Under the pieces are notes generated by a model. The model did not search any database, was not told the origin of the DNA, and worked only from the letters and a program-made list of their open reading frames with translations. From assembly GCA_036346395.1 (NCBI GenBank), contig CM070601.1, positions 14,753,763 to 14,817,762 of the forward strand: 64,000 nucleotides of DNA. Direction: 5' to 3'. Position 1 is the first letter of the stretch; each line of letters opens with the position of its first letter. A program made the position numbers and the translations under genes. Source of the DNA: Hsuehochloa calcarea (Eukaryota; Streptophyta; Magnoliopsida; Poales; Poaceae). Below, in pieces: positions 35,358-46,021 of this stretch.

Positions 35358-36038
35358 GCCAGCTTGGCCCGGAGCAAGGACTCCAAGTAGAGTTTGCTTA
35401 GACTTAGCCTCCTAAAATCGTAACAAGCTTCTTAATTCTCATCGCTGCTTTCAGAAACAAAACTTTTGATCCACCCCTTTGGGTTACTGAGATAGTGATC
35501 CGTGCTTTCTCTTGGGGATTTCGGTCATACATTTAATCTAGCGCTGACCATCGACGGAGAACCGCCGTGTCGTGCATGACAGGTTCAACGAACTAGCGAT
35601 TGAGCGCGCATTTGGTATCCCATCCCACAAGTGCGACAACAGCCGTAGCTTTCAGCTTTCACTCGCGCGCGGTTGAGCGCGAGGTAGACGAGGAGACACG
35701 GAAACGATAGCGAGCAAAGTGGCAGGCCGGCTTAGGTAGGAGGACCTGAGCGTGGCGGCAGTTCGGCACGCCTTGGCATGCATCCATGGCATGTGAGATT
35801 GTGAGCCCGCTTCGCTCAGCCACAGGCGCACATCGGCCAATGACGCTCGTAATGTGCGACGTGCCGTCTGAGTGCAAACCGTTAAAATTACCAGCAATTT
35901 ACAGGGTTGCAGCTACTACACCGTGCAGTTGCACGTGAGGACAAACAAAGATGACAAAAAAGAGGAAGTCTAAGACTTTTTATATAAAAAAAGAATGACG
36001 ACACTTTATTTATCACAAAAATTGTTACATATAGTCTC
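35358..36038. other. Intergenic, nothing recognised
   Basis: A moderately GC-rich stretch at 35640-35880 has short open frames without recognisable domains. 35940-36038 is AT-rich and may be the 3' tail of the LINE remnant. Confidence 0.35.
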
Positions 36039-36960
36039 CTAGATACACCCCGGTACACCATTACGAATAAAAGATCTAACAGAGTGCTTACAAGATCTAG
36101 GTAGAGTACATGCCGCCACATTCATCATCCGACTAACATGACAAAAAACAACCAAGGAAAAGTTCTCCGCTATGGACTTGATATCAGAGATAACTGCACC
36201 AACAGAGGACCGATTCCGCATCAACGAATTCAACCGTTGAACCACAGACAAGCAGTCAGAAGCAAGGATGACATTTTGATATCCTTCATCACGGGCGAGG
36301 GTTGTTGTATGGCGAAATGCCAATGCTTCTGCTAATTCCGGCGCAGTGATCCCTTCAAGGCACTCGCTGCAGACAGCCAAGCATTCACTAATGTGGTTTC
36401 GGACTACCACGCGGACCCCCATTCGACGAGAAGAAGCAAAAAGTGCTGCATCGATATTAAAAAAGACTGTACCTGCAGGCGTAGTCCATTTAGGGACTGA
36501 ATGCAAGGACTCATGCCTATGATCTGGATCCGGATTAAAGATATGCAACACTATCAACTCAATATAAGCTTTAACTTTCTCAGCCACCATTCGAGGATGC
36601 AACAAACCTTCATCGTTTCGTGCATCATTACGAGCCTCCCAAATATGCCACAGAGTAACAACAAGAATCGTTGCCTCCCGATCCGAGGAACGTCCCAAGA
36701 AATCGAATAGGCACTGCTTAGCACAAGTCAACGTCTTGCGGCAGAGATGGAAGCCCTACCCCAATTTCACTCCATGCCAAACTTTACGGGCAAACTGGCA
36801 AAACATGAAGGAATGTTAGACACGCTCCTCCCTCCCACAGAAGACACATGTATCATTCGCTGGGATATGTCTCCGTTTCAGCTGGAAAACCACACGGGAG
36901 ACAGTCATGCGTGAAACACCACAATAGAATTTTTATCTTGTTCGGTGCTTTTAAAGCTCA
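36039..36960 (-). pseudogene. 3' end of a LINE (zf-RVT + RNase H-like)
   Basis: On the minus strand a zinc-binding reverse-transcriptase tail (text like ANDTCVFCGREE and MFCQFARKVWHGV) is broken by stops and shifts. It is followed by a 230-codon open frame (36731-36039) with an RNase H fold: FFNIDAALF, APELAEALAF and LASDCLSVV carry the expected D, E and D residues. The final aspartate of the usual VA-D-LAR motif is replaced (NVAACTLPR). Reverse transcriptase and endonuclease parts are missing, as expected of a 5'-truncated insertion. Confidence 0.75.
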
Positions 36961-37199
36961 GAGTGACTTCCAATGTTTTTCATCCGTGTTGTACGCTGAG
37001 GAGAGGCCACGCCGAGAGCTACTTCGAAAGGAATAAAGGCCCTCTGACCGAGCAAAAAAAAAGAACGTATCATGTAAGACCCATATCTTATACGAGGCCA
37101 TGAAGCAAAATACTCACACCTTGCATACTGATGGGCATAGAACGAACCAGATCAACATCCCAAGAACCATACAAATTAACAGCTTAATTGATGGAACTA
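36961..37199. other. Short intergenic stretch
   Basis: AT-rich, no feature recognised; it may include leftover LINE sequence. Confidence 0.3.
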
Positions 37200-37509
37200 G
37201 GGCCTCTACAATAGTTTATTTCTTACCTTTTTACTAAGAGGAGAGAGAGTACTCAACAAGTCTTCCAATGAATTGTTTCTTGTGCTTGTATCTAAAACTT
37301 TAATTGCTACCCACAAAACAAGTTTTTAGGTAACAAAGAATTCTCAAATAGCTATTTTGTTATTTCTTGTGTCTTGGAATCAACAACTTACTTGTTTCTT
37401 CATCTAGAAACAAACTCACATTCTCTTATCACCATCTTTCCTCCACGTCACCTAAATACTGATGTGTCTATCCCTTAGTAACAAGTGATATGCACTATTG
37501 TAGATACTC
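37200..37509. mobile_element. Tourist-like MITE candidate
   Basis: ~310 bp with ends GGGCCTCTACAATAG and, reversed, GAGTATCTACAATAG (12 of 15 alike), flanked by CTA and TTA. Internal short inverted matches are also present. It resembles PIF/Harbinger MITEs, which favour 3-bp TTA/TAA targets, but the flanks are not an exact match. It lies 34 bp downstream of WRKY exon 2. Confidence 0.5.
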
Positions 37510-37542
37510 TTAATAAACTGGGTATCGCGGGTAATGCAATAC

Positions 37543-40356
37543 CTTGATGGGCTTTTGCCCGTACTTGCGCCACGCCCACGAGTCCGACGGCGATGGCCCC
37601 TCCCCTCCCCCTCCATCCTCAATCGGCATCGACAACACTTGCTTCTGCACCAATATACGGCTACATCATACAAGGAGGAACCAAGGAAGTAACAAATTTT
37701 TGGCCGTATTGGCATGTTTTCACCTAGTATTTACAGAAATGGGCTTCTCCGAAAATCAAATGCAGAAATAGCCCCCTGCCGCACGGTCGCTGTACGACAG
37801 CCTTTTCACGGCCGCCACGTGAGCGTTGCCGCATGACCACCGTGCGGTGGCGTTGCTGCACGGCCGCCGTGCGGCAACGCGCCACTAGCTGCCAGGTGCC
37901 TTTTTTCCTTTAAAAAAACTTGCCATATTTTTTCTTTTTAAAAAATAAATAAATAAAAACACTAGCCAAGACAACCACCGCGGCATCAAGATCAGAGAGA
38001 GCTACACGCCAGATGACCATCGTGGCGCCAAAGACTATACCATTTTTTCACTTTTTAAAAAAATTATTTCAATATAATTTTTGTATGAATTTTAAAAATA
38101 TAGCAAATGAGCTCCAAAAATTTTGATTTTTTTGTGGAGCCTCCTGACATAGTGTACTTGCTTGTGTAATTTTTTTCAAAATTTTATCCATTTTGAATAT
38201 TTATCAAAAATTCATTTAATTATACTATTTGTAGGAATTTTTTAAATATATAAAATAAAGTCCAAACATTATGATTTTTTTTAAAAAAATGCTCATTACA
38301 CAGTGGACTTGATTGTGTAATATTTTTTAAAATTTTATATGTTCTAAAAATGTCTAAAAAATAAGAGTTTATGTCTCAAAAATTAGTGTTTTAGGTTTAA
38401 AAAATTAGGACTTCATGTTTCATGTGACTCGGGACGTGAGAAGTTTAGTACCACTTGAGTACTCTAGGTAGAAACACTCATTAAGGGTTTAGCCCACCGC
38501 CCAGCCTCCCTCCTCCACACGTCTGTTGCCCCGTCGCTGCTGTCCCCCCTTGCCTATAGTGTTGCGCCTTGACAACGCCTCCAGAATTCCCGGCGCTGTG
38601 ACTACTCTAGGAATTCCCGGATGGGATATAAAGGGCCTAGTGAACCATTTTATTTAGTTCCTATGTTGATTGATGGACATCGTAAAAGGGGACAACTTTG
38701 ATCATGCCTTTGAGCTAGTGAGTAAGATGGTGCATGAAAGCTTCCTCGGACAGCGACATGATAGAGTGTTTTTGCCACGCCGCGAACCCTTAGTGAACCA
38801 TTTGTTTCCCTTCCTAACAAATGATGACATTATTTTATGTGACTTAGAATGTGGGAAGTTTATACCACATGAAATGACGGTATAATTTCATGTTCACCCT
38901 AGATAGTAATAGTAGTAGTAGTACTCCAATCGAGCCTCAGATGAGGCCAACTTAACTCCCGGAAAGCCTTCATTGTCAGAGTTTCTAACCCCTCGGAGCA
39001 AACACAGAACTTCTTTTAACATAGTTGTAAATAGTACACGACTAATATTACTAACTGTTTCACAATGCATGCCATGGAGAATAGAATCGAGCATGAAGAT
39101 AGTGGCATCCAGCTCCCACCTCTAGTGCTTGTTCTCACAGATCCTGCAGATTGTTGTACTACATATTCAAATAGGCCTAATATTTGCTAAAGACATTAGG
39201 AGTTCAAATTCTACCACTACTACTATAGCAATCTTACTAGGTGAAGAACTAAAGACAAGTGATCACTTTATTCACTACCAAAATCTAAATAATAGTAGTA
39301 TGATTAGTACTACTCGGAGTAAAAGAAAATAATATGGTATCCAAAATCTAAATAATAGTAGTATGATTAGTACTACTATAGGACTTTAAATTCTACCACT
39401 ACTGCTAAAGCAATCTTACTGCTGTAGTGGTCCATGTGGTACTAAACATCATATATTCCAAGTCACATGAAATCATAAAGCCCTAATTTTCGAAACCTAA
39501 AACTCTGATTTTTGAGACCTAAACTCTTAATTTTTGAGATATTTTCAAAACATGTGAAATTATGAAAAAAAAATTACACTATTAAGTACACTATGTCAGG
39601 ATCCTTTAAAAAAAATCATAATATTTGAACATCATTTTATATATTAAAAAATTTCTACAAACAATATACTTAAATGAATTTTTGAGAAAAATTCAAAATG
39701 GATAAAATCTGAATTTTTTTTACACAAGTAAGTACACTGTGTCAGGAGGCTCCACAAAAAAATTATAATTTTTGGAGCTTATTAGCTATATTTAAAAATT
39801 CACACAAAAATATATTTAAATGATTTTTAAAAAGGAAAAAAAAATGCTACAATGGCTGCCGCACGGTGACCGTGCTGTGAGCGTTATTTTTTTTTTAAAA
39901 AAAATATGGCAAGTTTTTTTTAAAGAAAAGAAAAGAAAAAAGACACGTGATGCGTGGTGGCGCATTATCATGACGGCTGTTCTCGCAGAACGCCTACATG
40001 ACACCGAGGAAGGGTGCACAGACGGCCACTGCATACATGTAATATTTCTCGCATTTAATTTTTGGAGACGCCCATTTATGTAAATACTAGATGAAAACAT
40101 GCCAATACAGCCAAAAAATCGGAAGTAACTACTAACAAGTAAGTAGGAGTACAGTAGTACACAACTGTAAGCTAGCTAGCGAACACTGGATCTCCATGTA
40201 TATATGTACCTGCGCTTGGCTCAAGCGGCACTGAATGACGGCGCCCACGCTCACCGCCTCCACCAGAAACTCCGCGGGTCGTCTGCTACATCGACACCAC
40301 CGTTGTTGCTCCTCCGACAGTGAGTCACCGCTACAGTAGCTGTCCTCCGTTGACAT
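37543..40356 (-). pseudogene. Truncated WRKY transcription factor (group II-like)
   Basis: Two phase-matched exons on the minus strand. Exon 1 (40356-40210) encodes 49 aa from MSTEDSYCSGD to RLSQAQ. Exon 2 (37644-37543) encodes KQVLSMPIEDGG and then SDSWAWRKYGQKPIK, the first half of a WRKY domain. The text around it fits grass group IIe proteins. A GT follows PIK, but no downstream exon with the PYPR/YYRC and zinc-finger half could be found; a MITE and a LINE remnant follow instead. Without the C2-H-H finger the protein should not bind W-boxes. The 2565-bp intron between the exons is almost entirely a foldback MULE. It could be a live gene only if a distant third exon exists; I saw none as far as 35358. 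Confidence 0.72.
37694..40120. mobile_element. Foldback MULE with ~0.65-kb inverted ends
   Basis: 2427 bp with a perfect 9-bp TSD, GGAAGTAAC (37685-37693 and 40121-40129), the size made by Mutator-like transposases. The ends AAATTTTTGGCCGTATTGG and (reversed) GATTTTTTGGCTGTATTGG open long imperfect inverted repeats, about 37694-38440 and 39440-40120, that include GCCGCACGG blocks and the conserved AGGAGGCTCCACAAAAAAA segment. The ~1-kb centre holds a 71-codon open frame (38670-38885) with no recognised domain and repeated AATAGTAGTATGATTAGTAC text near 39290 and 39350. No transposase is present, so it is non-autonomous. Confidence 0.9.
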
Positions 40357-41212
40357 GCCCCAACTGACTCACTCGATCGATCCCGCTGCTTGGAACTAAA
40401 TCACGGCCATTGATCCGTGCACCTCGAGGTCCTCAGCCACCTCAAAAGAAGAACTGCTTATGGATGACGAGAATAGGCGATGGTAATAGGTGGGGATGGA
40501 TGGAGATGGTGGGTGTCGACGATCAAATTGCTGATCTTATGAATATATAAAATTAGAGGAAAATAGAGCGTATCTCCTGGAATGGAATTGATCACTCTTT
40601 ATTGCTATGAACTGCTATTACAAATAATGCTTGTATTCCAACAAAAGGCTAATTCTAGTTACACTCGAATGCAATGCTTGCTATGGAATTGAATGTTAAT
40701 CTTCTCAATTGCCTTCAATCTCACCTCTTTGATCTCCTCCGCGATCCTCCTTAATTAGTTGATGAAGCAGTGACAGTTGTCCTTTAGAGAGACGCTGTTA
40801 GAAAGTGACGCGTCTGCCTGAGAGAGGTGTCGCTGATGTGGTATCAACTATTGTGCGGTTATATGTCTATGAGACATTCAACCGTAGTACAGTGTCATAG
40901 AATTATGTAATATCGCGTGGTATGGAATGTACAACACGTGTTCCATTCATCACACGATAAAGGATATACTTGGATTCTGATCTAGATGATACCAGTTCAT
41001 AGCCTTACGAGCAGTCAACTGGTCAGGGACTAGGTACGGGACCTTGTCCCACCAGGGTATTTATTATGTAACCTCTGAAATCCTTACGACCAGTGAGATC
41101 GTTAGTCTTAGGGGTTACGACCACGAAGACGTATGGTCTTATCTTATGTATTAAAATAATACATCGAGGTTTTAATGCTCGTCAGTGGGGAACACATCAA
41201 ATGGGGACAGGT
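40357..41212. other. Upstream of WRKY; unidentified repeat-like DNA
   Basis: 40357-40560 is probably the WRKY promoter. 40560-41205 is AT-rich and contains CTTACGACCAGT-like text (40995-41130), also found in two solo LTRs of this window. No boundary was found. Confidence 0.35.
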
Positions 41213-42338
41213 TGTCAGGATCCGGGATTAACACCCCAAATGATTTGTGTATTTTTGAGCTAGTCCCATGATTAGTGGCTAGCTCACATAGTAAACAAAT
41301 ATGGTAACATTCATAATTGCAAAGCTTTATTAATAAACATTCGAGTTGATTACCAGACAGGCTTACGAGCAAACAAATAAAAACATAATGGAAGACAAAT
41401 AAACAGTAGTAGAGTACAGCTAATCTGTCACAGTCAATCGACTAGGGTAGCAGCCTAGTCGTCAAGATCATCGACAACACGAAGTCTTTCTTCTCTGAAA
41501 TTTATTTACATTAAGTAAGGGTGAACACAAACAACCGCGCTCCGCAAGTTACACCCAATAACAGAATGATAATGCATGCAGTGGTATATCAAAGGAAGGC
41601 ATATAAGGTTGAATTTGCATAAAGCAATATTTTCTTTCAATACTTGTACTAAGTTTCAAAGTAGATATTCTATAGTTAAAATTCATTTTCTAAATTCTCA
41701 AGTTTTATAGTCAGATAACATTCACACAAGAGTGGTGAAGGATACCCTCCTATCACATAGCATACCGCTCAATTCCCAATTGGATAAAACTATCCAGAAT
41801 CGTTTAATAAAGTCTTTTAAAAATAAACCAAATTCTAACTTTGAGTGGCTTTGCTGAGCATCTCCATGACCGTAGACACGACTATTCGAATAGTTTTTAA
41901 CACTCTACAGAGGTTGTACAGCTTTACCCACAAGAGATAATCACTCGTAATGTTCGTTTCACACACTTTCGAAGGTGTGCGACTAAGAGATTATCACAAG
42001 GTCTTTACAATGCACCATCCCACAGTAGTCCCACCTCGCTAAGGTTTTATTTTTGCACATAACTATTTTTTATTTTTGAAAGACAAGAGAGACCTTTTTA
42101 AATATCAGAAGATTCAAGAAATCAAATAAGTTTTTCTTTTTAACTTTAAATCCAAAGTAAACCCGGAAACTCATTTAAATTTTCTTTTTGACTTTTAAAC
42201 ACTAAAAAAATCCAAGAAAAGCAATAAAATCTTTTTAAATTTTCAGGAAGCCAAGGAAACTTTTTTACAACTCAGAAAAAGCAATAAAATAATAACTTTA
42301 TTAATTTTAAAATAGTAACAGAACTTTGCGATATTACA
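41213..42338 (-). mobile_element. Solo LTR, 1.1 kb
   Basis: 1126 bp in minus orientation, TGTAATATCGC to GGATCCTGACA, with TSD CAGGT at 41208-41212 and 42339-42343. The stretch GACTATTCGAATAGTTTTTA is shared in type with 58965-58985, so it belongs to the same broad Gypsy-like group as the nested LTRs at the right of the window. No internal sequence remains. Confidence 0.85.
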
Positions 42339-42343
42339 CAGGT

Positions 42344-43990
42344 CCGGCGCCTTTCGACACGACATATCTATCCATCCATCCATGCATCTGAACTACGCAT
42401 ACGTTGTTGTATGTGGTGGTGTATGCACACGTGTGGGGTGGTGGATTGCATCATCTGTCATTGCATTGACAATGGCGAAGGAGCAGACCGTCGTGATACT
42501 CGATAAATTTGAGTTGTCCGAATCGGAAAGAACGGCTTAGATCGACTAGTACAATGATACTACAGTGCTAATGAATAGTAAATGCCATTTAGAAAGAACG
42601 AAAAAAAACTAATTGCTTGTCTGTCGTTGCTACGTACAGATAGACCGCTATGAAGTCTGAACCTCCTGTTACGCGAGCGGGAACAGGGTTGCCATCGCGT
42701 CTGATGAGATGGACGGATTCATCGGGCGATTGATGATGAGTGGTGCCCTCGCGAAGGGGATTAAGCTAGTCGTCGTCGCCGCCCACTGGGCGCTGCGATC
42801 GTGACCTCTTGGTTGTCACCCAATCGCCTCGTATGTCAATGTCAGTATGTGCGTGGGTTCGTGTATTTTATTGTTTGCATGGGCGACCAGCTCCATTGTG
42901 ATGTGCTAGTTTTGATGGGGAAGATTAACGAGTGTTTGTTTTAGTTGTCACGTTTTTCAAATAAAATAGTAAAAAATAGTTTCTCTAAGAATAAAATGGT
43001 AAAAATAATACCTATACAGTGCAAAAACGTCACGACAGAGGGCGGTAGGATATGTGACGATGTGTTATTTGGCAGCAGGAAGTCTGCTGTACACCTAGAT
43101 CGCGGTAGACTACCTGCCGTTAACCCAGAGCACGATAGGTCGCCTGCTTATAGTACTTGTCGCGGATTGGGTTAGTAGCAGGTGATCTGAGTGCGCGATA
43201 GGAGTGTTATTTTTGTCTTTCGTTTTTTGAGATGTAATTTTTGCTATTTTTTGCTTAAAAAAGTGGTAAATAAGGAAAAACATCGAAGATTAACTAGTAT
43301 TCCTACGTTGTATGTAGCACATGGTCGCTCTCTCGCAAACTACTTGTGAAGTTACATGCGGATAGAGTTAGGACTTGGCCGTGCTTTTTCAACCAAATCA
43401 AGTCCGATCGGCACAACACGTATGGTCGGGCCGCACGGCAAGACAAACGGTGGGCCGCTTTGGCCTAAGAATGCGGCCTGTTATGGGCGAACAAATGGGT
43501 CACGGGTCGTGCTTGGCAAGACAAAGACAAAATAGGTCCAACCTTCCTATTATAGCATAATCCCTCTCTAGCTCAATCACTTCTCCACATCAGTTTGACT
43601 CAAAGCACGATGGATCCGTGCCGTCGGCATGATCCAATGCCCACCATTACACGTGGAACTAGATGAGAAACTGGCCTTTTCGGGAAGTACTTTCTTACGG
43701 AAGGAGCGCAGCCAAGAAAGTTATTTGAAGATCTGCTCGCTACGTCCTTAATCCATGTGCCCTTCGAGAAAAGAACTCGTCACGCGATCGATCGCCGGTT
43801 TTACTACACTGAACAGTGAACCTGAAGCTATCTAGTGCAATGTACAGTGTTTGCGGTTATTATATGGTACCAAGATGTAGCATTGGGCTTGGGCCTTCCC
43901 TTTTTCTCGTAACCGGAGGGAGAGAGAACAGAACGCATCTAGCTAGAGCCGCGGGTGCTTAAGCGATCGATCGGTGATCAGTAGATTACT
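42344..43990. other. Intergenic, nothing firm
   Basis: 42940-43260 has AT-rich ends around a GC-rich core with repeated GCGGTAG/GATAGG text and may be a MITE. No TSD was found and no gene recognised. Confidence 0.3.
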
Positions 43991-44775
43991 CAAGCCATGT
44001 ACACTACACTTAATGTCCCCGCGGTGGCATTGGGAGATGATAGGACGCTGTGGTTGGAGAGCAGTCGGGGGTGGGGCAGCGCCAAAGGGATCGTGCTGCC
44101 GCCGGCGCCGCGCCATATGCATCATCATATGCTGCTACGTTCCAAGCTACAGCTACGATCGAGAATGCGCGCGAAGAAGTGCGGGTTGATGCCATTGCTA
44201 TGCACGGGCACGGCGCGTGTGTTTATATACCGGCGAAGGCAGAGTGGTGTAGCATCGCGGGGTATTGCGCGTGATTGGGAGAGCGGGAAACGTGGGGGAA
44301 TTGTTAGCTTAGCTTAGCTTAGGAGCGAAGGCCACGGCAAGATTGGTTCGGTTGGCCGCGTCCGAGACATGTCCGCCGGCCCTGTTCTCATGTGCGCATC
44401 GGTCCGTATCACTAATTCAGTGTACCGCCGGCGTCGGGCTCGCCTCTTGTCCGTTGTCGCAAACGAACAACGGATTGGACGAGGGTAGATAGCGGCAAGG
44501 AAATTGATAGCGGTCGGGCGTCCAATGCGAAGATTGATGTTATCCTCTCTCCCCCCAGCAACTCCGACCATTCATTTCTTTCTTCCCGTGAGTGTCTTTC
44601 TCAAATACTTCTCAAATGCTCTCTGCTCTGCCTCTACCCACACCTACTGTAGCATCAAGCTCCAGCAGATCCCTGTGGCCCGTCCCCGTCCCCGTCCCCT
44701 TCCCCTTCCTCCTCCCTCCTCGACGGCTCCTCCTCACACGCACACGGAAGGCCACGAGGGAGGGAGGGAGCAGGA
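43991..44775. other. GC-rich stretch with unassigned open frames
   Basis: Overlapping frames on both strands at 43943-44320 carry no domain I know. A promoter-like pyrimidine-rich leader (44560-44760, CCCCGTCC repeats) precedes the ankyrin fragment. Confidence 0.3.
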
Positions 44776-44907
44776 GATGCTGGGGAGTCAGAATGGCCGG
44801 CCAAGGCGGAGACCATCCACGGTATTGCGTGCGCCGGCAACCTCACCGACGTCCAGAGGAAATCGCGGGAGAACCCATCCCTGCTCAACGGCAAGAACCC
44901 GGTGGTC
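44776..44907 (+). pseudogene. First-exon fragment, ankyrin/AAA (CbbX-like) protein
   Basis: The frame starting at 44776 reads DAGESEWPAKAETIHGIACA and then GNLTDVQRKSRENPSLLNGK-NPVV. This matches from memory the first ankyrin repeat of plant ankyrin-AAA ATPases of the CbbX/CfxQ type (pattern T-I-H-G-C-A…G-D-L…N-P-S-L-L-N…N-P-V). The frame has no ATG; ATGs just upstream are in other frames, so a small indel has probably cut off the start. A GT follows NPV where an intron would be expected, but no continuing ankyrin or AAA exon is seen. I infer a captured or relic exon. Confidence 0.5.
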
Positions 44908-46021
44908 CGTGCGCTCCCTGCTTATTGGGCTCCGTCCTTCGTACATTTATGTGCTTGGAAATGCAATCTTTGCTCGTTCTTGCGGTTCTTATTACTTGCA
45001 GTGTGGAGTGAGCGGTTGAGATTTGCAAGAAAGTGACTATTTTGAGGATAAAAATGTGGTTTTTATCAGGTTGTTGCATGCTTCTCTTTAATGTGTTGCA
45101 ATCTTTTTATGAAAATACTGTATATTTTTTTTTTTTTTTTTGCAATTCGATCTTTTTCTGAAATTTGTTGCATAGGTGTTTCGTTTGTAGATCCTAAATA
45201 TTGCATCTGATAATGCTGCGACTGTCGAATTTTTTTGTTGCAACCGTTGAATTTTTTTGTTGCGACCGTTGAAAAAAAGTTACACTGAGAGAAAAATGTC
45301 AAGTTTCACAAGCTAATCTCAAATGTTGTTGAGCATTCGATGTATGCGTCAGGTTGCAGCACACATTCTTTATTTTTGTTGCATCTACGCCATCTCCTTT
45401 TTTGATATGTTGCATCAAGTGAAAAAAAAAATTACATTCTTTTTCAGATGTTTTGATTATGAGATTTTTGATACATTAGCATCCTTTTTCAGATGTTTGT
45501 TTTGATTATGATATATTTGAGATATCATCTTCTTTGAAATTTTGCATATGATTTTTTGATATTTTGTAATAAGTGAAAAGAAATGTTGTGATTGTACGGT
45601 TTACCCCTATTAATCCTCTTGGGAGTGTCTGAAACAAAGGAAATTCGGAGAGAAACAGAGGGCTGCAATCCAATGATGAAACTCCTTTTGGCAAAAACGA
45701 TATTTTGTACAGGTTGCCCCTAAATCCTACGGGAAGTCCAAATGAAATCCATAAGATAACTGGATGACAGGGGATAGAGAACAAATTCAAGTTTGTTTCA
45801 TACAAAACCATAATGGAGGAACTTCAGCTTACACTTATCTTATTTCGCTGACTGTATTCACAAGATATGAAGCTACCCATAAACTGCACAACATCCACAA
45901 ATTGACAGCTCAGGACAGGCGCATCAGTCCTTCCTTGGGTAACCATGGAAACACAATATGTCAAAAGGAACCTTTGGTTACTGCATAGCCAACAGTCACA
46001 GCCCTCATGGTGCATCATGTT
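44908..46021. other. AT-rich region with TTGCA-rich repeats; Rab7 3' UTR
   Basis: 45060-45500 is full of GTTGCA/TTGCAAC words (for example GTTGCAACCGTTGAA and GTTGCGACCGTTGAA at ~45236-45272) and a T20-like run at ~45126-45141, and may be the end of an unidentified DNA transposon. The part adjacent to 46022 is probably the 3' UTR of Rab7. Confidence 0.35.

Noticed and set aside
38670..38885. Captured gene inside the foldback MULE
   Set aside because: The 71-codon frame has no recognisable domain, so capture cannot be claimed.
42940..43260. Possible MITE
   Set aside because: Weak inverted similarity only; no TSD or clear termini found.
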